A stretch of DNA of 64,000 bases, from contig NZ_JAIBOA010000020.1 in NCBI RefSeq assembly GCF_019458805.1, positions 62,001 through 126,000 of the forward strand, written 5' to 3'. Both the position numbers and the translations under genes were made by a program. Source of the DNA: Actinomadura parmotrematis. GTDB taxonomy: Bacteria; Actinomycetota; Actinomycetes; Streptosporangiales; Streptosporangiaceae. Below, one piece after another: positions 17,994-26,855 of this stretch (its first letter is position 1; each line of letters starts with the position of its first letter). The notes beneath the pieces were generated by a model, which was given only the letters and a program-made list of their open reading frames with translations, was not told where the DNA came from and ran no database searches.

Positions 17994-18305
17994 TCACCGT
18001 TCCACGAACCCGCGCAGGCCCCCGCGCGGGGCGCTCCAGCGCTCCACGACGCCGTCCACGCGGCCCGGCGTCCCCGGCGCCCGCAGCTTCTCCAGCAGCG
18101 CCTCGCAGGCGTCGCGCGGGCCCTCGGCCACCACCTCGACGCGGCGGTCGGCGAGGTTGCTCGCGCTGCCGGTCAGGCCGAGCTCCAGCGCCCGCGCCCG
18201 CACCCACCAGCGGAACCCGACGCCCTGGACGTGCCCCCGCACCCAGGCGGTGAGGCGGGCGGGCTCGGCGCCCGTCGCGGGCCCGCCGCCGTCAGTCGCG
18301 GGCAC
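17994..18305 (-). CDS. acyP: Acylphosphatase
   Basis: The 103-residue enzyme hydrolyses acyl phosphates such as carbamoyl phosphate. The signature GHVQGVGFRWWVRARA contains the phosphate-binding Arg, and the catalytic Asn lies in GSASNLADRRVEVVAEG. The GTG at 18305 overlaps the mutM stop by 14 bases, which suggests coupled translation after mutM. The length is typical once the N-terminal Gly/Ala extension is discounted. Confidence 0.93.
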   Translation of the reverse strand: MPATDGGGPATGAEPARLTAWVRGHVQGVGFRWWVRARALELGLTGSASNLADRRVEVVAEGPRDACEALLEKLRAPGTPGRVDGVVERWSAPRGGLRGFVER

Positions 18306-19179
18306 GGCGGGGCCTGCGCTGGCAGGTCGGGCAGCTGAACGAGGAGCGGTTCATGAACTCGTCGCGGCGGATCGGCGTCCCGCAGCGCCGGCACGGCTCG
18401 CCCCGGCGGCCGTAGGCGTCCAGGGACCGGTCGAAGTATCCGCTCTCGCCGTTGACGTTCACGTACAGGCTGTCGAAGGAGGTGCCGCCGACGGCGAGGG
18501 CGGCGCCCATGACGTCGCGGGCGGCGTCCAGCACCCGCTGCGCCTCGGCGCGCGTCAGCGTCTCGGTCGGGCGGGCGTAGTGCAGGCGGGCCCGCCACAG
18601 CGCCTCGTCGGCGTAGATGTTGCCGACGCCGCTGATGAGGGACTGGTCGAGCAGCGCCCGCTTCAGGCCCGTCCGGCGGCGGCGGAGCGCCCGGTAGAAC
18701 GCCGCGTCGTCGAACGCCCCCTCCAGGGGGTCGGCGGCGATGTGCGCGATCGGCGCGGGCACCGGGGCGTCGCCGCCGAACGGGTCGGGGACGACGTCGG
18801 CGACCATGAGGTGCCCGAAGGTGCGCTGGTCGACGAACCGCAGGTCGTGGCCGCCGTCGGTGAACTCCAGCCGCACCCGCAGGTGCTTCTCGCGCTCGCG
18901 GTCCGGCGCGCCGACGAGGAGCTGGCCGCTCATGCCGAGGTGGGCGAGGACGGCCTCGGCGGGGCCGCCGTCGCCGCCGAGCGGCAGCCACAGGTACTTG
19001 CCGCGGCGGCGCGGCGCCTCCAGGGCGCGGCCGGCGAGGCGGCCGGCGAAGTCGGCGGGGCCGGCCGCGTGCCGGCGGACGGCGCGCGGGTGCAGCACCT
19101 CGGCGGACGCCACGGTGCGGCCGGCCGTCCACCGCTCCAGCCCGCGGCGGACGACCTCGACCTCGGGCAGCTCAGGCAC
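18292..19179 (-). CDS. mutM: Formamidopyrimidine-DNA glycosylase
   Basis: MutM (Fpg) excises 8-oxoguanine and formamidopyrimidines and has AP-lyase activity. The 295-residue protein begins MPELPEVEVVRRGL, where the Pro and Glu after Met are catalytic. It has the H2TH segment (LLDQSLISGVGNIYADEALW) and a C-terminal zinc finger (CRRC ... CPTC). The GTG at 19179 overlaps the rnc stop by eight bases, so rnc, mutM and acyP are probably co-translated. Confidence 0.97.
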   Translation of the reverse strand: MPELPEVEVVRRGLERWTAGRTVASAEVLHPRAVRRHAAGPADFAGRLAGRALEAPRRRGKYLWLPLGGDGGPAEAVLAHLGMSGQLLVGAPDREREKHLRVRLEFTDGGHDLRFVDQRTFGHLMVADVVPDPFGGDAPVPAPIAHIAADPLEGAFDDAAFYRALRRRRTGLKRALLDQSLISGVGNIYADEALWRARLHYARPTETLTRAEAQRVLDAARDVMGAALAVGGTSFDSLYVNVNGESGYFDRSLDAYGRRGEPCRRCGTPIRRDEFMNRSSFSCPTCQRRPRRARD

Positions 19180-19936
19180 CGGCGGCCCCGGCGGCGTCCG
19201 CCGCGCCCGCGGCGGTCTCGCGCGCCACCGCGGCCTCGCGGATCGCCGTCCAGGCGGCCTCGGCGGCGTGCTGCTCGGCCTCCTTCTTGCTGCGGCCCTC
19301 GCCCGACCCGTAGGTCTGCCCGCCGACCCGCACCGAGGCGCGGAAGGTCTTCTGGTGGTCGGGGCCGGACTCGGCGACGTGGTACTCGGGGACGCCGAGC
19401 TCCTCGACGGCGGTGAGCTCCTGCAGCGAGGTCTTCCAGTCCAGGCCGGCGCCGAGCCCCGCCGAGCGGGTGATCAGCGCGTCGAACAGCCGGTGCACCA
19501 GGGCGCCCGCCTCGTCCAGGCCGCGGTCCAGGTAGACGGCGCCGATCAGCGCCTCCAGCGTGTCGGCGAGGATGGAGGCCTTGTCGCGGCCGCCGGTGCC
19601 CTCCTCGCCGCGGCCGAGCCGGATGTGCGCGCCGACGCCGAGGCCGCGCGCGACGCCGGCGAGCGCCCGCATGTTGACGACCGCGGCGCGCAGCTTGGCG
19701 AGCTGCCCCTCGGGCAGGTCGGGGTGGCCGCGGAACAGGGTGTCGGTGACGACGAGGCCGAGGACCGAGTCGCCGAGGAACTCCAGGCGCTCGTTGGTCG
19801 GCAGGCCGCCGTTCTCGTAGGCGTAGGAGCGGTGCGTCAGCGCCCGCTCCAGCAGGTCGCGGGTGACCTCCACGCCGAGGGCGCGGGTCAGTCCCGCCGG
19901 ATCCGGCACGTGGCCGGGCTTCTTGCCGCTGCTCAC
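19172..19936 (-). CDS. rnc: Ribonuclease III
   Basis: RNase III cuts double-stranded RNA in rRNA and mRNA processing. The 254-residue protein has the nuclease signature NERLEFLGDSVLG, the second acidic site in DTLEALIGAVYLD, and a C-terminal dsRNA-binding domain (DWKTSLQELTAVEELG ... GRSKKEAEQHAAEAAW). An Ala/Gly tail ends it. The 288-base gap upstream to rpmF (19937-20224) holds no gene I can support; rnc may have its own promoter there. Confidence 0.97.
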   Translation of the reverse strand: MSSGKKPGHVPDPAGLTRALGVEVTRDLLERALTHRSYAYENGGLPTNERLEFLGDSVLGLVVTDTLFRGHPDLPEGQLAKLRAAVVNMRALAGVARGLGVGAHIRLGRGEEGTGGRDKASILADTLEALIGAVYLDRGLDEAGALVHRLFDALITRSAGLGAGLDWKTSLQELTAVEELGVPEYHVAESGPDHQKTFRASVRVGGQTYGSGEGRSKKEAEQHAAEAAWTAIREAAVARETAAGAADAAGAAGA

Positions 19937-20224
19937 TGGCCCTCCTCGCCAGGCCGCGGCGCCGCGCCGTGCGGACGCCGCGCAGGCGCGTGACGGCGCG
20001 GGCGCGCGAGCGCCGGCTGCCAGGACGGTCCGCGAAGGCGAGGTGCGCGCCGGTCGTCGCCGGCCCGGCGTGCACCACGGCTCCGGGCGCCGGTCCTGGG
20101 ACCTGGCTCCACGCCGGCGTCACCCGCCGGTATGGACGGTGCCACCGGTCGGTGACACCCCCGGGGTACCGCGAGGGGCGGCCGCGCGCGTGCGCCGGAC
20201 CGCCCCCCGGATGACCCGGACGGA

Positions 20225-20404
20225 TCAGGCCGACGGCTCGACGACCTGCCGCCGGTCGTAGGTGCCACAGGTCGCGCACGCGGTGTGCGGGAGCTTCTGG
20301 TCGTGGCACGTCGGGCACTCGACCAGGGTCGGCGCGGCGCTCTTCCACTGCGAGCGGCGGTGCCGCGTGTTGCTGCGCGACTTCTTGCGCTTGGGGACGG
20401 CCAC
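20225..20404 (-). CDS. rpmF: 50S ribosomal protein L32
   Basis: This 59-residue ribosomal protein starts at a GTG at 20404 (MAVPKRKKSRSNTRHRRSQW) behind a GGAGGGC ribosome binding site. It is zinc-binding: CPTC (residues 30-33) and CATC (residues 43-46) form the ribbon. It lies just downstream of the DUF177 gene, its usual partner. Only its small size makes it easy to miss. Confidence 0.96.
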   Translation of the reverse strand: MAVPKRKKSRSNTRHRRSQWKSAAPTLVECPTCHDQKLPHTACATCGTYDRRQVVEPSA

Positions 20405-20485
20405 GTCAGCCCTCCTGCTTTCCTTGTTCGTCGGTCGGTTCGGCTGGTGAGGACGGGCCCCACTCCCCCCGCGGAGGGGGAACCG

Positions 20486-21073
20486 TCACGGCTCCGGGCG
20501 GTGCCCGGGACCGTCGTCGGTCAGGTTCTGCAGCGCCGCCCACCGGGGGTCGGCGACGTCGTGGTGGTGGCCCGGCTCCGCGTCGGCCAGCCGCGCACCG
20601 CACTCCGGGCACAGGCCGGGGCAGTCGTCCCGGCACAGCGGCGACAGCGGCAGTTCGAGCACCACCGCGTCGCGGAGCACCGGCTCGAGGTCGATCAGGT
20701 CGTCCTCGAGCCGCAGCTCGTCGTCGTCCGCGTTCCCGCCGGAGCGGGTGTCAGGATAGACGAAGAGCTCTTGGAAGGTCGCCCCGTGCGTCGAGGCGAT
20801 CGGGTCCAGGCAGCGGGCGCACTCCCCGACGAGGGGGACGCGCGCGGTACCGGTGACGAGCACACCCTCCAGCACGGCCTCGAGCCTGAGATCGAGCTCG
20901 ATGTCCGTGCCCTCGGGCACGCCCAGCAGCTCGACGCCCAGGTCCGCCGGGGCCGGCACGGTCAGGGTCTGCTTCCGCTCGGACCCGGGCTGCCGGCTGA
21001 GCGCTCGGGTGTCGAGCACGAGCGGGGCATGGGGATCAAGGCGAGACAGCGGATTCCTGCTTTCGTGAGGCAT
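20486..21073 (-). CDS. DUF177 (YceD-family) protein
   Basis: The 195-residue protein begins MPHESRNPLSRLDPHAPLVLDT at the ATG at 21073; the frame is open 18 codons further upstream without similarity. It shows the DUF177 metal-binding cysteines (CARCLDP ... CRDDCPGLCPECG). The family is nearly always next to rpmF and is linked to 23S rRNA or large-subunit maturation in bacteria and plastids. Its biochemical role here is inferred from family only. Confidence 0.9.
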   Translation of the reverse strand: MPHESRNPLSRLDPHAPLVLDTRALSRQPGSERKQTLTVPAPADLGVELLGVPEGTDIELDLRLEAVLEGVLVTGTARVPLVGECARCLDPIASTHGATFQELFVYPDTRSGGNADDDELRLEDDLIDLEPVLRDAVVLELPLSPLCRDDCPGLCPECGARLADAEPGHHHDVADPRWAALQNLTDDGPGHRPEP

Positions 21074-21178
21074 GGCGAATGGCGGCCGTCGACCTGGCCG
21101 GGTTCCAGGGTACCGAACGCCGGGCACTCCCCCGACCCGCGGCGGCCGCGACCGCCTCGCACAACGCCGCGGGGCCGG

Positions 21179-21658
21179 TCAGGATTCCCGCAGCCGCTCC
21201 GCCAGCCGGGCGTGCACCACCTCGGGGATGAGGCCCGACACGTCGCCGCCGAACTTGACGATCTCCTTCATCAGCGACGACGACAGGTAGGAGTAGAGCG
21301 GGTTGGTGGACATGAACATGGTCTCCACGCCCGCCATGCGGTGGTTCATCTGCGCCATCTGCAGCTCGTACTCGTAGTCGCTGACGGCCCGCAGCCCCTT
21401 GACGATCACCGGGATGTCGTTCTGCCGGCAGAAGTCGACCAGCAGGCCGTGCCACTTGTCGATGCGGACGTTGCCGTACTCCTTGGTCACCTCCTGGAGC
21501 ATCTCGATGCGCTCGTCCACGGTGAACAGGCCGGTCTTGGTCTTGTTGATCAGCACCGCGACGACCACCTCGTCGAAGAGGCGGGAGGCGCGGCTGATGA
21601 TGTCGAGGTGTCCGTTGGTGACGGGGTCGAATGATCCCGGGCAAACGACTCGGCGCAC
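21179..21658 (-). CDS. coaD: Phosphopantetheine adenylyltransferase
   Basis: CoaD makes dephospho-CoA from 4'-phosphopantetheine and ATP. The 159-residue protein begins VRRVVCPGSFDPVTNGHLD at a GTG at 21658, which includes the TNGH nucleotidyltransferase motif. It ends with the conserved YSYLSSSLMKEIVKFGGDVSGLIP. The start is fixed by family alignment; upstream in-frame codons are not conserved. Confidence 0.96.
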   Translation of the reverse strand: MRRVVCPGSFDPVTNGHLDIISRASRLFDEVVVAVLINKTKTGLFTVDERIEMLQEVTKEYGNVRIDKWHGLLVDFCRQNDIPVIVKGLRAVSDYEYELQMAQMNHRMAGVETMFMSTNPLYSYLSSSLMKEIVKFGGDVSGLIPEVVHARLAERLRES

Positions 21659-21799
21659 GAGACGGCTCCATCCTGGCGACTGCCCTTGCGACTGCCCTGC
21701 GCGCAGGCGGCGACCTGCGGCGCGACCGTACCAAACGGTCGGAAGGCGGCCCGGCACCGGGTTGTCGCCGGGGTGCGGGGCGGGGCGCGCGGCGGGCGG

Positions 21800-23251
21800 T
21801 CAGTCCCCCAGCGCGTCGATGATCTTCGCGGCGATCGGGCCGGACTCGATGCCGTAGCCGGCCGCCTCGGTCAGCACCGCGACGGCGTAGCGGGGGCCGG
21901 AGCGCGGTCCGAACCCGATGAACCAGCGGTCGTTGTAGGAGGCGCCCTCGACGTCGGCGGTGCCGGTCTTGCCGCCGAGCACCGAGGTGCCCTGCAGCGA
22001 CTTGGCGGTGCCGGTGCGCACGACCTCCTCCATGAGGTCCCTCAGCTCGCCGGCCTGGGATTCGGTGAGCGGGCGGGCGAGGGTGGAGGGATGGGCGCTC
22101 TGCACCAGCGCGCCGTCGCCGCCGCGCAGCTTGTCGATCAGGTAGGGCTTCTTGACCTCGCCGCCGTTGATGGCGGCGGAGGCGACCGCGGCCATCTGCA
22201 GGGGGGTGGCGACGGTGCTGCCCTGCCCGATGGAGCCGAGGGCGCTGAGCGACGGCTGGTCGGTGCGGGGGAAGGAGCTGGTCGCGCTGGACAGGCCCTT
22301 CTCGATCTGGATGGGCTTGTAGAACCCGAACCGCTGCGCCTCGCCCGCGACGGCGTCGTTGCCGGGGTCCTCGGCGCCCATGTAGGCGAAGGTGGTGTTG
22401 CACGACTGGGCGTAGGCGTCGATGAGCGGGATGCTCGACTCGTCGCACTGGCCGCCGATGTCGCCGTCGTCGTTGTTGATGGCCTGCCCGGCGCCGGGCG
22501 GCCGGTAGCCGCGGCCCGCGCGGACCCGGGTCGCGGCGGTGTCGCCGGCGCTCAGGCCGGCGGAGGCGACGACGGTCTTGAAGGTGGAGCCGGGCGGGAA
22601 CAGCTCGCCGGCGGCCTTGTTGAGCAGCGGCTTCAGCCGGTCGGCGTTCAGCTCCTTGAAGGCGGCCTCGGCGTTCTCGGCGTTCAGCGTGGACACGTCG
22701 TTGGCGTTGTAGGAGGGGGTGGACGCCATGACCAGGATCGCGCCGGTCCTCGCGTCGAGCGCGACGGCGGCGGCGCGGCGGGCGCCCGAGGCGCGCAGCG
22801 CGCTGTAGGCGGCGCGCTGGGCCGCCGGGTCGACGGTGGCCTCGACGCTGCCGCCGGGCACGTGCCGTCCGAGGATCCGGTCGACGAGGCTGGTGGTGGC
22901 GAGGCGCGGGTCGGTGCCGTCCAGGACGTGGTTGGCGGCGCTCTCCAGGCCGGTCTGGGAGAACAGCGAGAAGTAGCCGGTGACCGGGGAGAACACGGTG
23001 CTCTCCCGGTAGTGCCGCTGGTACTTGCCGCCGCTGGTCTCGGTGGACCAGGCGAGCTGGACGCCGCCCGCGGTGATCGGGCCCCGGTCGGTGGTGTTGC
23101 GGTCCTCGTACTGGCGGGCGTTGTGGCGGTCGTCGCGCAGGTTCTGGGCGTTGAAGCCCATCACGTAGGTGATGTTCGCCATGAGGGCGAGGACCATGAC
23201 CAGGGACACCACCCAGGTGCGCCGCACGGCCCTGCCCATGCCGTCCGCCAT
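21800..23251 (-). CDS. Penicillin-binding transpeptidase of the PbpA class
   Basis: The 483-residue class B-like PBP has one N-terminal membrane helix (VVSLVMVLALMANITYV) and an extracellular transpeptidase domain that cross-links peptidoglycan. The three active-site motifs are S222-TFK, S-C-N (YAQSCNTTF) and K-T-G (GGKTGTAD). It resembles the PbpA protein usually encoded beside rodA/ftsW, but here it stands alone between rsmD and coaD. It may be an extra paralogue. A palindrome CTACG-TAT-CGTAG lies about 35 bases upstream, overlapping a TACGAT -10-like box. Confidence 0.92.
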   Translation of the reverse strand: MADGMGRAVRRTWVVSLVMVLALMANITYVMGFNAQNLRDDRHNARQYEDRNTTDRGPITAGGVQLAWSTETSGGKYQRHYRESTVFSPVTGYFSLFSQTGLESAANHVLDGTDPRLATTSLVDRILGRHVPGGSVEATVDPAAQRAAYSALRASGARRAAAVALDARTGAILVMASTPSYNANDVSTLNAENAEAAFKELNADRLKPLLNKAAGELFPPGSTFKTVVASAGLSAGDTAATRVRAGRGYRPPGAGQAINNDDGDIGGQCDESSIPLIDAYAQSCNTTFAYMGAEDPGNDAVAGEAQRFGFYKPIQIEKGLSSATSSFPRTDQPSLSALGSIGQGSTVATPLQMAAVASAAINGGEVKKPYLIDKLRGGDGALVQSAHPSTLARPLTESQAGELRDLMEEVVRTGTAKSLQGTSVLGGKTGTADVEGASYNDRWFIGFGPRSGPRYAVAVLTEAAGYGIESGPIAAKIIDALGD

Positions 23252-23316
23252 CGCCCCTCTCCACCCCTTGAAGCTCGATGACTACGTATCGTAGCCATCC
23301 GTCGCGGGGTCCGCGA

Positions 23317-23880
23317 TCATGCGGGGGCGCGCCCGTACCAGAACACCGCCTCGCCGTACCGCCGGTCCCGCTCGGCCTCGTACCCCTCAGGCCACTGCAG
23401 AACCGGGCCCCGGGCGGATCTTTCGACGGCGACCAGGGCGTCCGGCGCGAGCCAGCCGTGGTCACGGAGCGCGACCAGGATCGCGGTGACCGCGGCGTCG
23501 GGCAGCGGGTAGGGCGGGTCGGCGAAGACCAGGTCGTAGGGGGCGTCGGGGGCGCGGGCCACCACCCGCTCGACGCGGTCGGCGACCGGGACGGCGCCGG
23601 GCAGGCCGAGGGCGGCGGCGTTCTCCCGGACGACCTTGGCGGCGCGCGGGTGCGACTCGACGAGCAGCGCGTGCGCGGCGCCGCGCGACAGGGCCTCCAG
23701 GCCGACCGCGCCGGATCCGGCGAACAGGTCGGCGACGCGCAGGCCGTCCAGGGGGCCGAGCAGCGCGAGGACGGTGGAGAACAGCCCCTCGCGCGCCCGG
23801 TCGCTGGTCGGCCGGGTGTCCCGGCCCGGCGGGACGGCGAGCCGCCGTCCCCCTGCGCTTCCCGCGATCACCCTGGTCAT
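23317..23880 (-). CDS. rsmD: 16S rRNA (guanine966-N2)-methyltransferase RsmD
   Basis: The 187-residue enzyme methylates G966 of 16S rRNA. It has the SAM site DLFAGSGAVGLEALSRGA and the catalytic FADPPYPLPD. The ATG at 23880 gives the family start MTRVIAGSAGGRRL. The rsmD-coaD order is conserved, but here a PBP gene lies between them. Confidence 0.95.
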   Translation of the reverse strand: MTRVIAGSAGGRRLAVPPGRDTRPTSDRAREGLFSTVLALLGPLDGLRVADLFAGSGAVGLEALSRGAAHALLVESHPRAAKVVRENAAALGLPGAVPVADRVERVVARAPDAPYDLVFADPPYPLPDAAVTAILVALRDHGWLAPDALVAVERSARGPVLQWPEGYEAERDRRYGEAVFWYGRAPA

Positions 23881-24049
23881 CCCCCCAGTATCGGGGGTGG
23901 CGCGGCGGACGGCGGACGGGCCGCCGCCACGCGGGGCGCGCGGCGTTCGCCCGCCGACCCCTTCCGATACCGCCATCTGCGCCCCAGGGCGGCACCGGGC
24001 GTGTGAACCTGGTGACGGAACGTCGACGCCTACCTGCTCAGGAGCCCAC

Positions 24050-24901
24050 GTGCAGCATGCCAGCAGACTCGCGGCGACGGCCGGCGCCGCCGCGTTCGGC
24101 CTCGCGGTCCTCGGCGGCACCGCCCACGCCGGCACCGGTGCCGCCGAGGCGCGCGCCGACCGGCCGCGCGCGGGCACGTCCGGCACGGCGGCCCCCTCCC
24201 CCGCCGGCACGGCGGACGCCGGGACCGCTCGAGCGACCGGACGCAAGGCCGTGCGCCCGAACGCGCGGCACGCCCGCCGGGCCGTCCGCCCGGAGGGGCG
24301 CCCCCGCACGCCCGCCGTGCCCACCGTGCCGCCGGAGCCGGCCCCGGAGGTCCCCCGCGTCGAGGTCGGCGACGACGGCGAGGTCGCGGTCGAGGTGCCG
24401 TCGGCGTCGGTGACGGTGACCGGCGCGGCGGTGTCGGTGTCGGTCGCCGAGCAGGTGACGGCGCAGGCGGCGCTCGCGTCCCCGGCGGTGGCGGTGCAGG
24501 TGCCCGGCCTCGCCCCCCTCCAGGTGCCCGCGCAGGCGCCCGCCAAGCCCGGGGCCGCCGAGCCGTCGGGCTGCTCGGGCGCCGGCTGCGGGCAGGTGCC
24601 GACGCCGACGACGCCGCCCGCCCCGGGCGCGCCGCCGCTGCCGAACGTGCCCGGCCCCGTCGCGGTGCCGCGCGGCCACGCCGTGTACGGGCCGGTCGCG
24701 GCGCCCCGGCGGTCGCCGCTGCTGCCCGAGCTGCCGCCCTCGGCCGGGCTGCTGCCCGCGCTGCCGCGTCCGGGCGGCCCGGCGGGCCTGCCGTTCACCG
24801 GCGCGGATCTGGTGCCGCTGACGGCGCTCGGCCTGTCGGGCGTGCTCGCCGGCGCCGCCGCCGTGGCCGGCGCCCGGCCGCGGCGGCGTCCCGCCCGCTG
24901 A
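24050..24901 (+). CDS. LPXTG-type cell-wall-anchored surface protein (putative)
   Basis: The 283-residue protein begins with a GTG at 24050 behind a GGAG site. It has a signal peptide (LAATAGAAAFGLAVLGGTAHA), a long Ala/Pro/Arg low-complexity region and a Val/Ala-rich central part (VEVPSASVTVTGAAVSVSV). The C-terminus is LPFTG, a hydrophobic helix and RPRRRPAR, the layout of a sortase sorting signal. No sortase gene is in the window. The body matches no domain I recognise. It runs against the strand of its core-gene neighbours, which suggests an acquired or lineage-specific gene. Confidence 0.75.
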   Translation: MQHASRLAATAGAAAFGLAVLGGTAHAGTGAAEARADRPRAGTSGTAAPSPAGTADAGTARATGRKAVRPNARHARRAVRPEGRPRTPAVPTVPPEPAPEVPRVEVGDDGEVAVEVPSASVTVTGAAVSVSVAEQVTAQAALASPAVAVQVPGLAPLQVPAQAPAKPGAAEPSGCSGAGCGQVPTPTTPPAPGAPPLPNVPGPVAVPRGHAVYGPVAAPRRSPLLPELPPSAGLLPALPRPGGPAGLPFTGADLVPLTALGLSGVLAGAAAVAGARPRRRPAR

Positions 24902-24925
24902 GCCCGCACGTGCCGGGGCGGGACG

Positions 24926-26686
24926 TCAGCCGCGGCCGGCGGGTTTCGGTTTCGCCTTGTTGAGGGCGGCGTCGCTCAGCACGCGCCAGGCGCCGTTCTC
25001 GCGGCGCAGCTCCAGCCGGTGCACGACCACCGGGTCGTCGATGGTGCAGGCGGTGGGGTCGCAGGCCGCGACGACCGCGAGCGCCCCGGCCCGGTCGCCG
25101 GCCGCGCCGGGGCGGAGCGCGGTCTCGACGGCGGTGCGGTCGGCGGCGCCGCCGGTCGCGGCGCGGGCGGCGGCGGCGAGCGCGCCGCGGGCGGCGTCGC
25201 CCGGCCACGGGTCGGCGCCCGCGGCGGGCACCGCGTCGGCGTCCAGGATCGACAGCGTGTCCAGCCGCCAGGCGCCGCGCTGGGCGAGCATCGTCACCCG
25301 GAAGGGGTCCTTCAGCACGTCCGGGTCGGTGCCGGCGGAGGTCACCGTCCGCTCGACGTAGGCGACCACGGTGACGCGGCCGGGCGCGGCCGCCGCCACG
25401 CCGGTGTCGACGACCTCGGCGGCGACCGCGCTGCGGCCGTCGCGGAGCCGGGCCCGCCAGTTGCCGCGGGCGAGCTCCTTGTCGTACTCGGTGCGGTAGC
25501 GGCCGGTGACGCGGGCGTGCGCGGCGGCGACGTCGGCGTCGAAGCGGTCGTAGTGGAAGCTGAGGACGGCGCGGACGGCCGCCGCCGCGTCGCGCGCCGC
25601 GGCGGCCTGCGCCGGGGGCGGGGCGAGCGCGGGCGCGTCGGGCCGCGCGGGCGCGCCCCGGTGGCGCGGCGACCCGCCGGCGACCGCCCAGGCGGCGGCG
25701 CCGCAGAGCAGCGCCAGCACCGGGATCGCCGCGGCGGCGGCCCTCCACGGGATCCGCCGGGACCGGCCGCCGGGCGGATCGGGGCGGTCGGCGCCGTCGA
25801 GCAGGAGGGTGCCGCGGTCGGGCCCGGCGAGCTCGGCGCCGGTGGTGAGGACCTGATCGGGCCGCTCGCCGGGCGCCGCCTCCTCGCCGAGCAGGTCCAG
25901 CAGGATCTGCTGCGCGACGGGCCGCTCGCCCGGCTCCTTGGACAGGCACCGCGCGACGAGGCCGCGGAGCGGCTCGGGCAGCACCGACACGTCCGGGTCC
26001 TGGTAGAGGATGCGGCCGAACACCGCCGAGATGGTGTCGTTGCCGAACGGGTGCTCGCCGGTCGCGGCGTACAGGATCGTCGCGGCCCAGGTGAACACGT
26101 CCACGGCGGTGCCGAGCTCCAGGTCGGTGACCTGCTCGGGCGCCATGTAGGAGGGGGTGCCGACGACGCCGCTCGCGCGGGTCGCGGCGGGCCCGAGCAC
26201 GCGGGCGATGCCGAAGTCGATGACGCGCGGCCCGTCGGGGCCCATCAGCACGTTGGAGGGCTTGAAGTCGCGGTGCAGGACGCCCGCCCGGTGGATCGCG
26301 GTGAGCGCGGTGATCGTGCCGATCGCCAGCCGGTCGAGGTCGGTGCCGGTGCGCGGGCCCTGCGCGGACACGAGGCCGGTGAGCGAGGGGCCGCGCACGT
26401 ACTCGCTGACGACGTAGGGCCGCTCGCCGTCGACGTCGGCGTCCAGCACCTGCGCGGTGCAGAACCCCGCGACGCGCTCGATCATGCCGAGCTCGCGGCG
26501 GAACCGGTCGCGCCACTCGGGGTCGTCGACGAACTGGGCGCGCAGCAGCTTGACGGCGGCGGTCCGCCCCCCGGGGTCGCGCCCGAGGTAGACGACGCTC
26601 TGGCCGCCCTCGCCGAGGCGGCCGAGCAGGTCGTACGCGCCGAGCGACGCCGGGTCGCTCGGCAGCAGCGGGCGCACGGACGTCAT
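24926..26686 (-). CDS. Receptor-type Ser/Thr protein kinase
   Basis: The 586-residue PknB-like protein has a cytoplasmic kinase domain (~1-270) with GEGGQSVV, an ATP-site Lys in AAVKLLRAQ, the catalytic HRDFKPSN and the metal site VIDFG. A juxtamembrane linker and one membrane helix (IPVLALLCGAAAWAVAG, ~315-335) follow. The extracellular part of about 240 residues is rich in Ala/Val and may be an NTF2-like ligand domain, but I cannot assign it. It converges with the LPXTG gene and lies downstream of the HEAT gene. Confidence 0.92.
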   Translation of the reverse strand: MTSVRPLLPSDPASLGAYDLLGRLGEGGQSVVYLGRDPGGRTAAVKLLRAQFVDDPEWRDRFRRELGMIERVAGFCTAQVLDADVDGERPYVVSEYVRGPSLTGLVSAQGPRTGTDLDRLAIGTITALTAIHRAGVLHRDFKPSNVLMGPDGPRVIDFGIARVLGPAATRASGVVGTPSYMAPEQVTDLELGTAVDVFTWAATILYAATGEHPFGNDTISAVFGRILYQDPDVSVLPEPLRGLVARCLSKEPGERPVAQQILLDLLGEEAAPGERPDQVLTTGAELAGPDRGTLLLDGADRPDPPGGRSRRIPWRAAAAAIPVLALLCGAAAWAVAGGSPRHRGAPARPDAPALAPPPAQAAAARDAAAAVRAVLSFHYDRFDADVAAAHARVTGRYRTEYDKELARGNWRARLRDGRSAVAAEVVDTGVAAAAPGRVTVVAYVERTVTSAGTDPDVLKDPFRVTMLAQRGAWRLDTLSILDADAVPAAGADPWPGDAARGALAAAARAATGGAADRTAVETALRPGAAGDRAGALAVVAACDPTACTIDDPVVVHRLELRRENGAWRVLSDAALNKAKPKPAGRG

Positions 26687-26796
26687 CGCACTCCTCGGTC
26701 GCGGGGGACCCGACTAGGGACCTGTACCCGCCGGAGTGACGCTCTCCCCACTCCGCGTGACCTCGATCGGGAAGGCGGCGGCGTGCCGGCCGTGAA

Positions 26797-26834
26797 GCGG
26801 GCGGGGCGTCCCCACCCCGAGGCGCCCCGCCCGC
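26797..26834 (-). terminator. Hairpin terminator downstream of the HEAT-repeat gene
   Basis: GCGGGCGGGGCG at 26797-26808 pairs perfectly with CGCCCCGCCCGC at 26823-26834. It begins 21 bases beyond the HEAT gene stop and separates that gene from the kinase gene. Confidence 0.6.
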
Positions 26835-26855
26835 ATCACGACCGGCACGCTCCGC

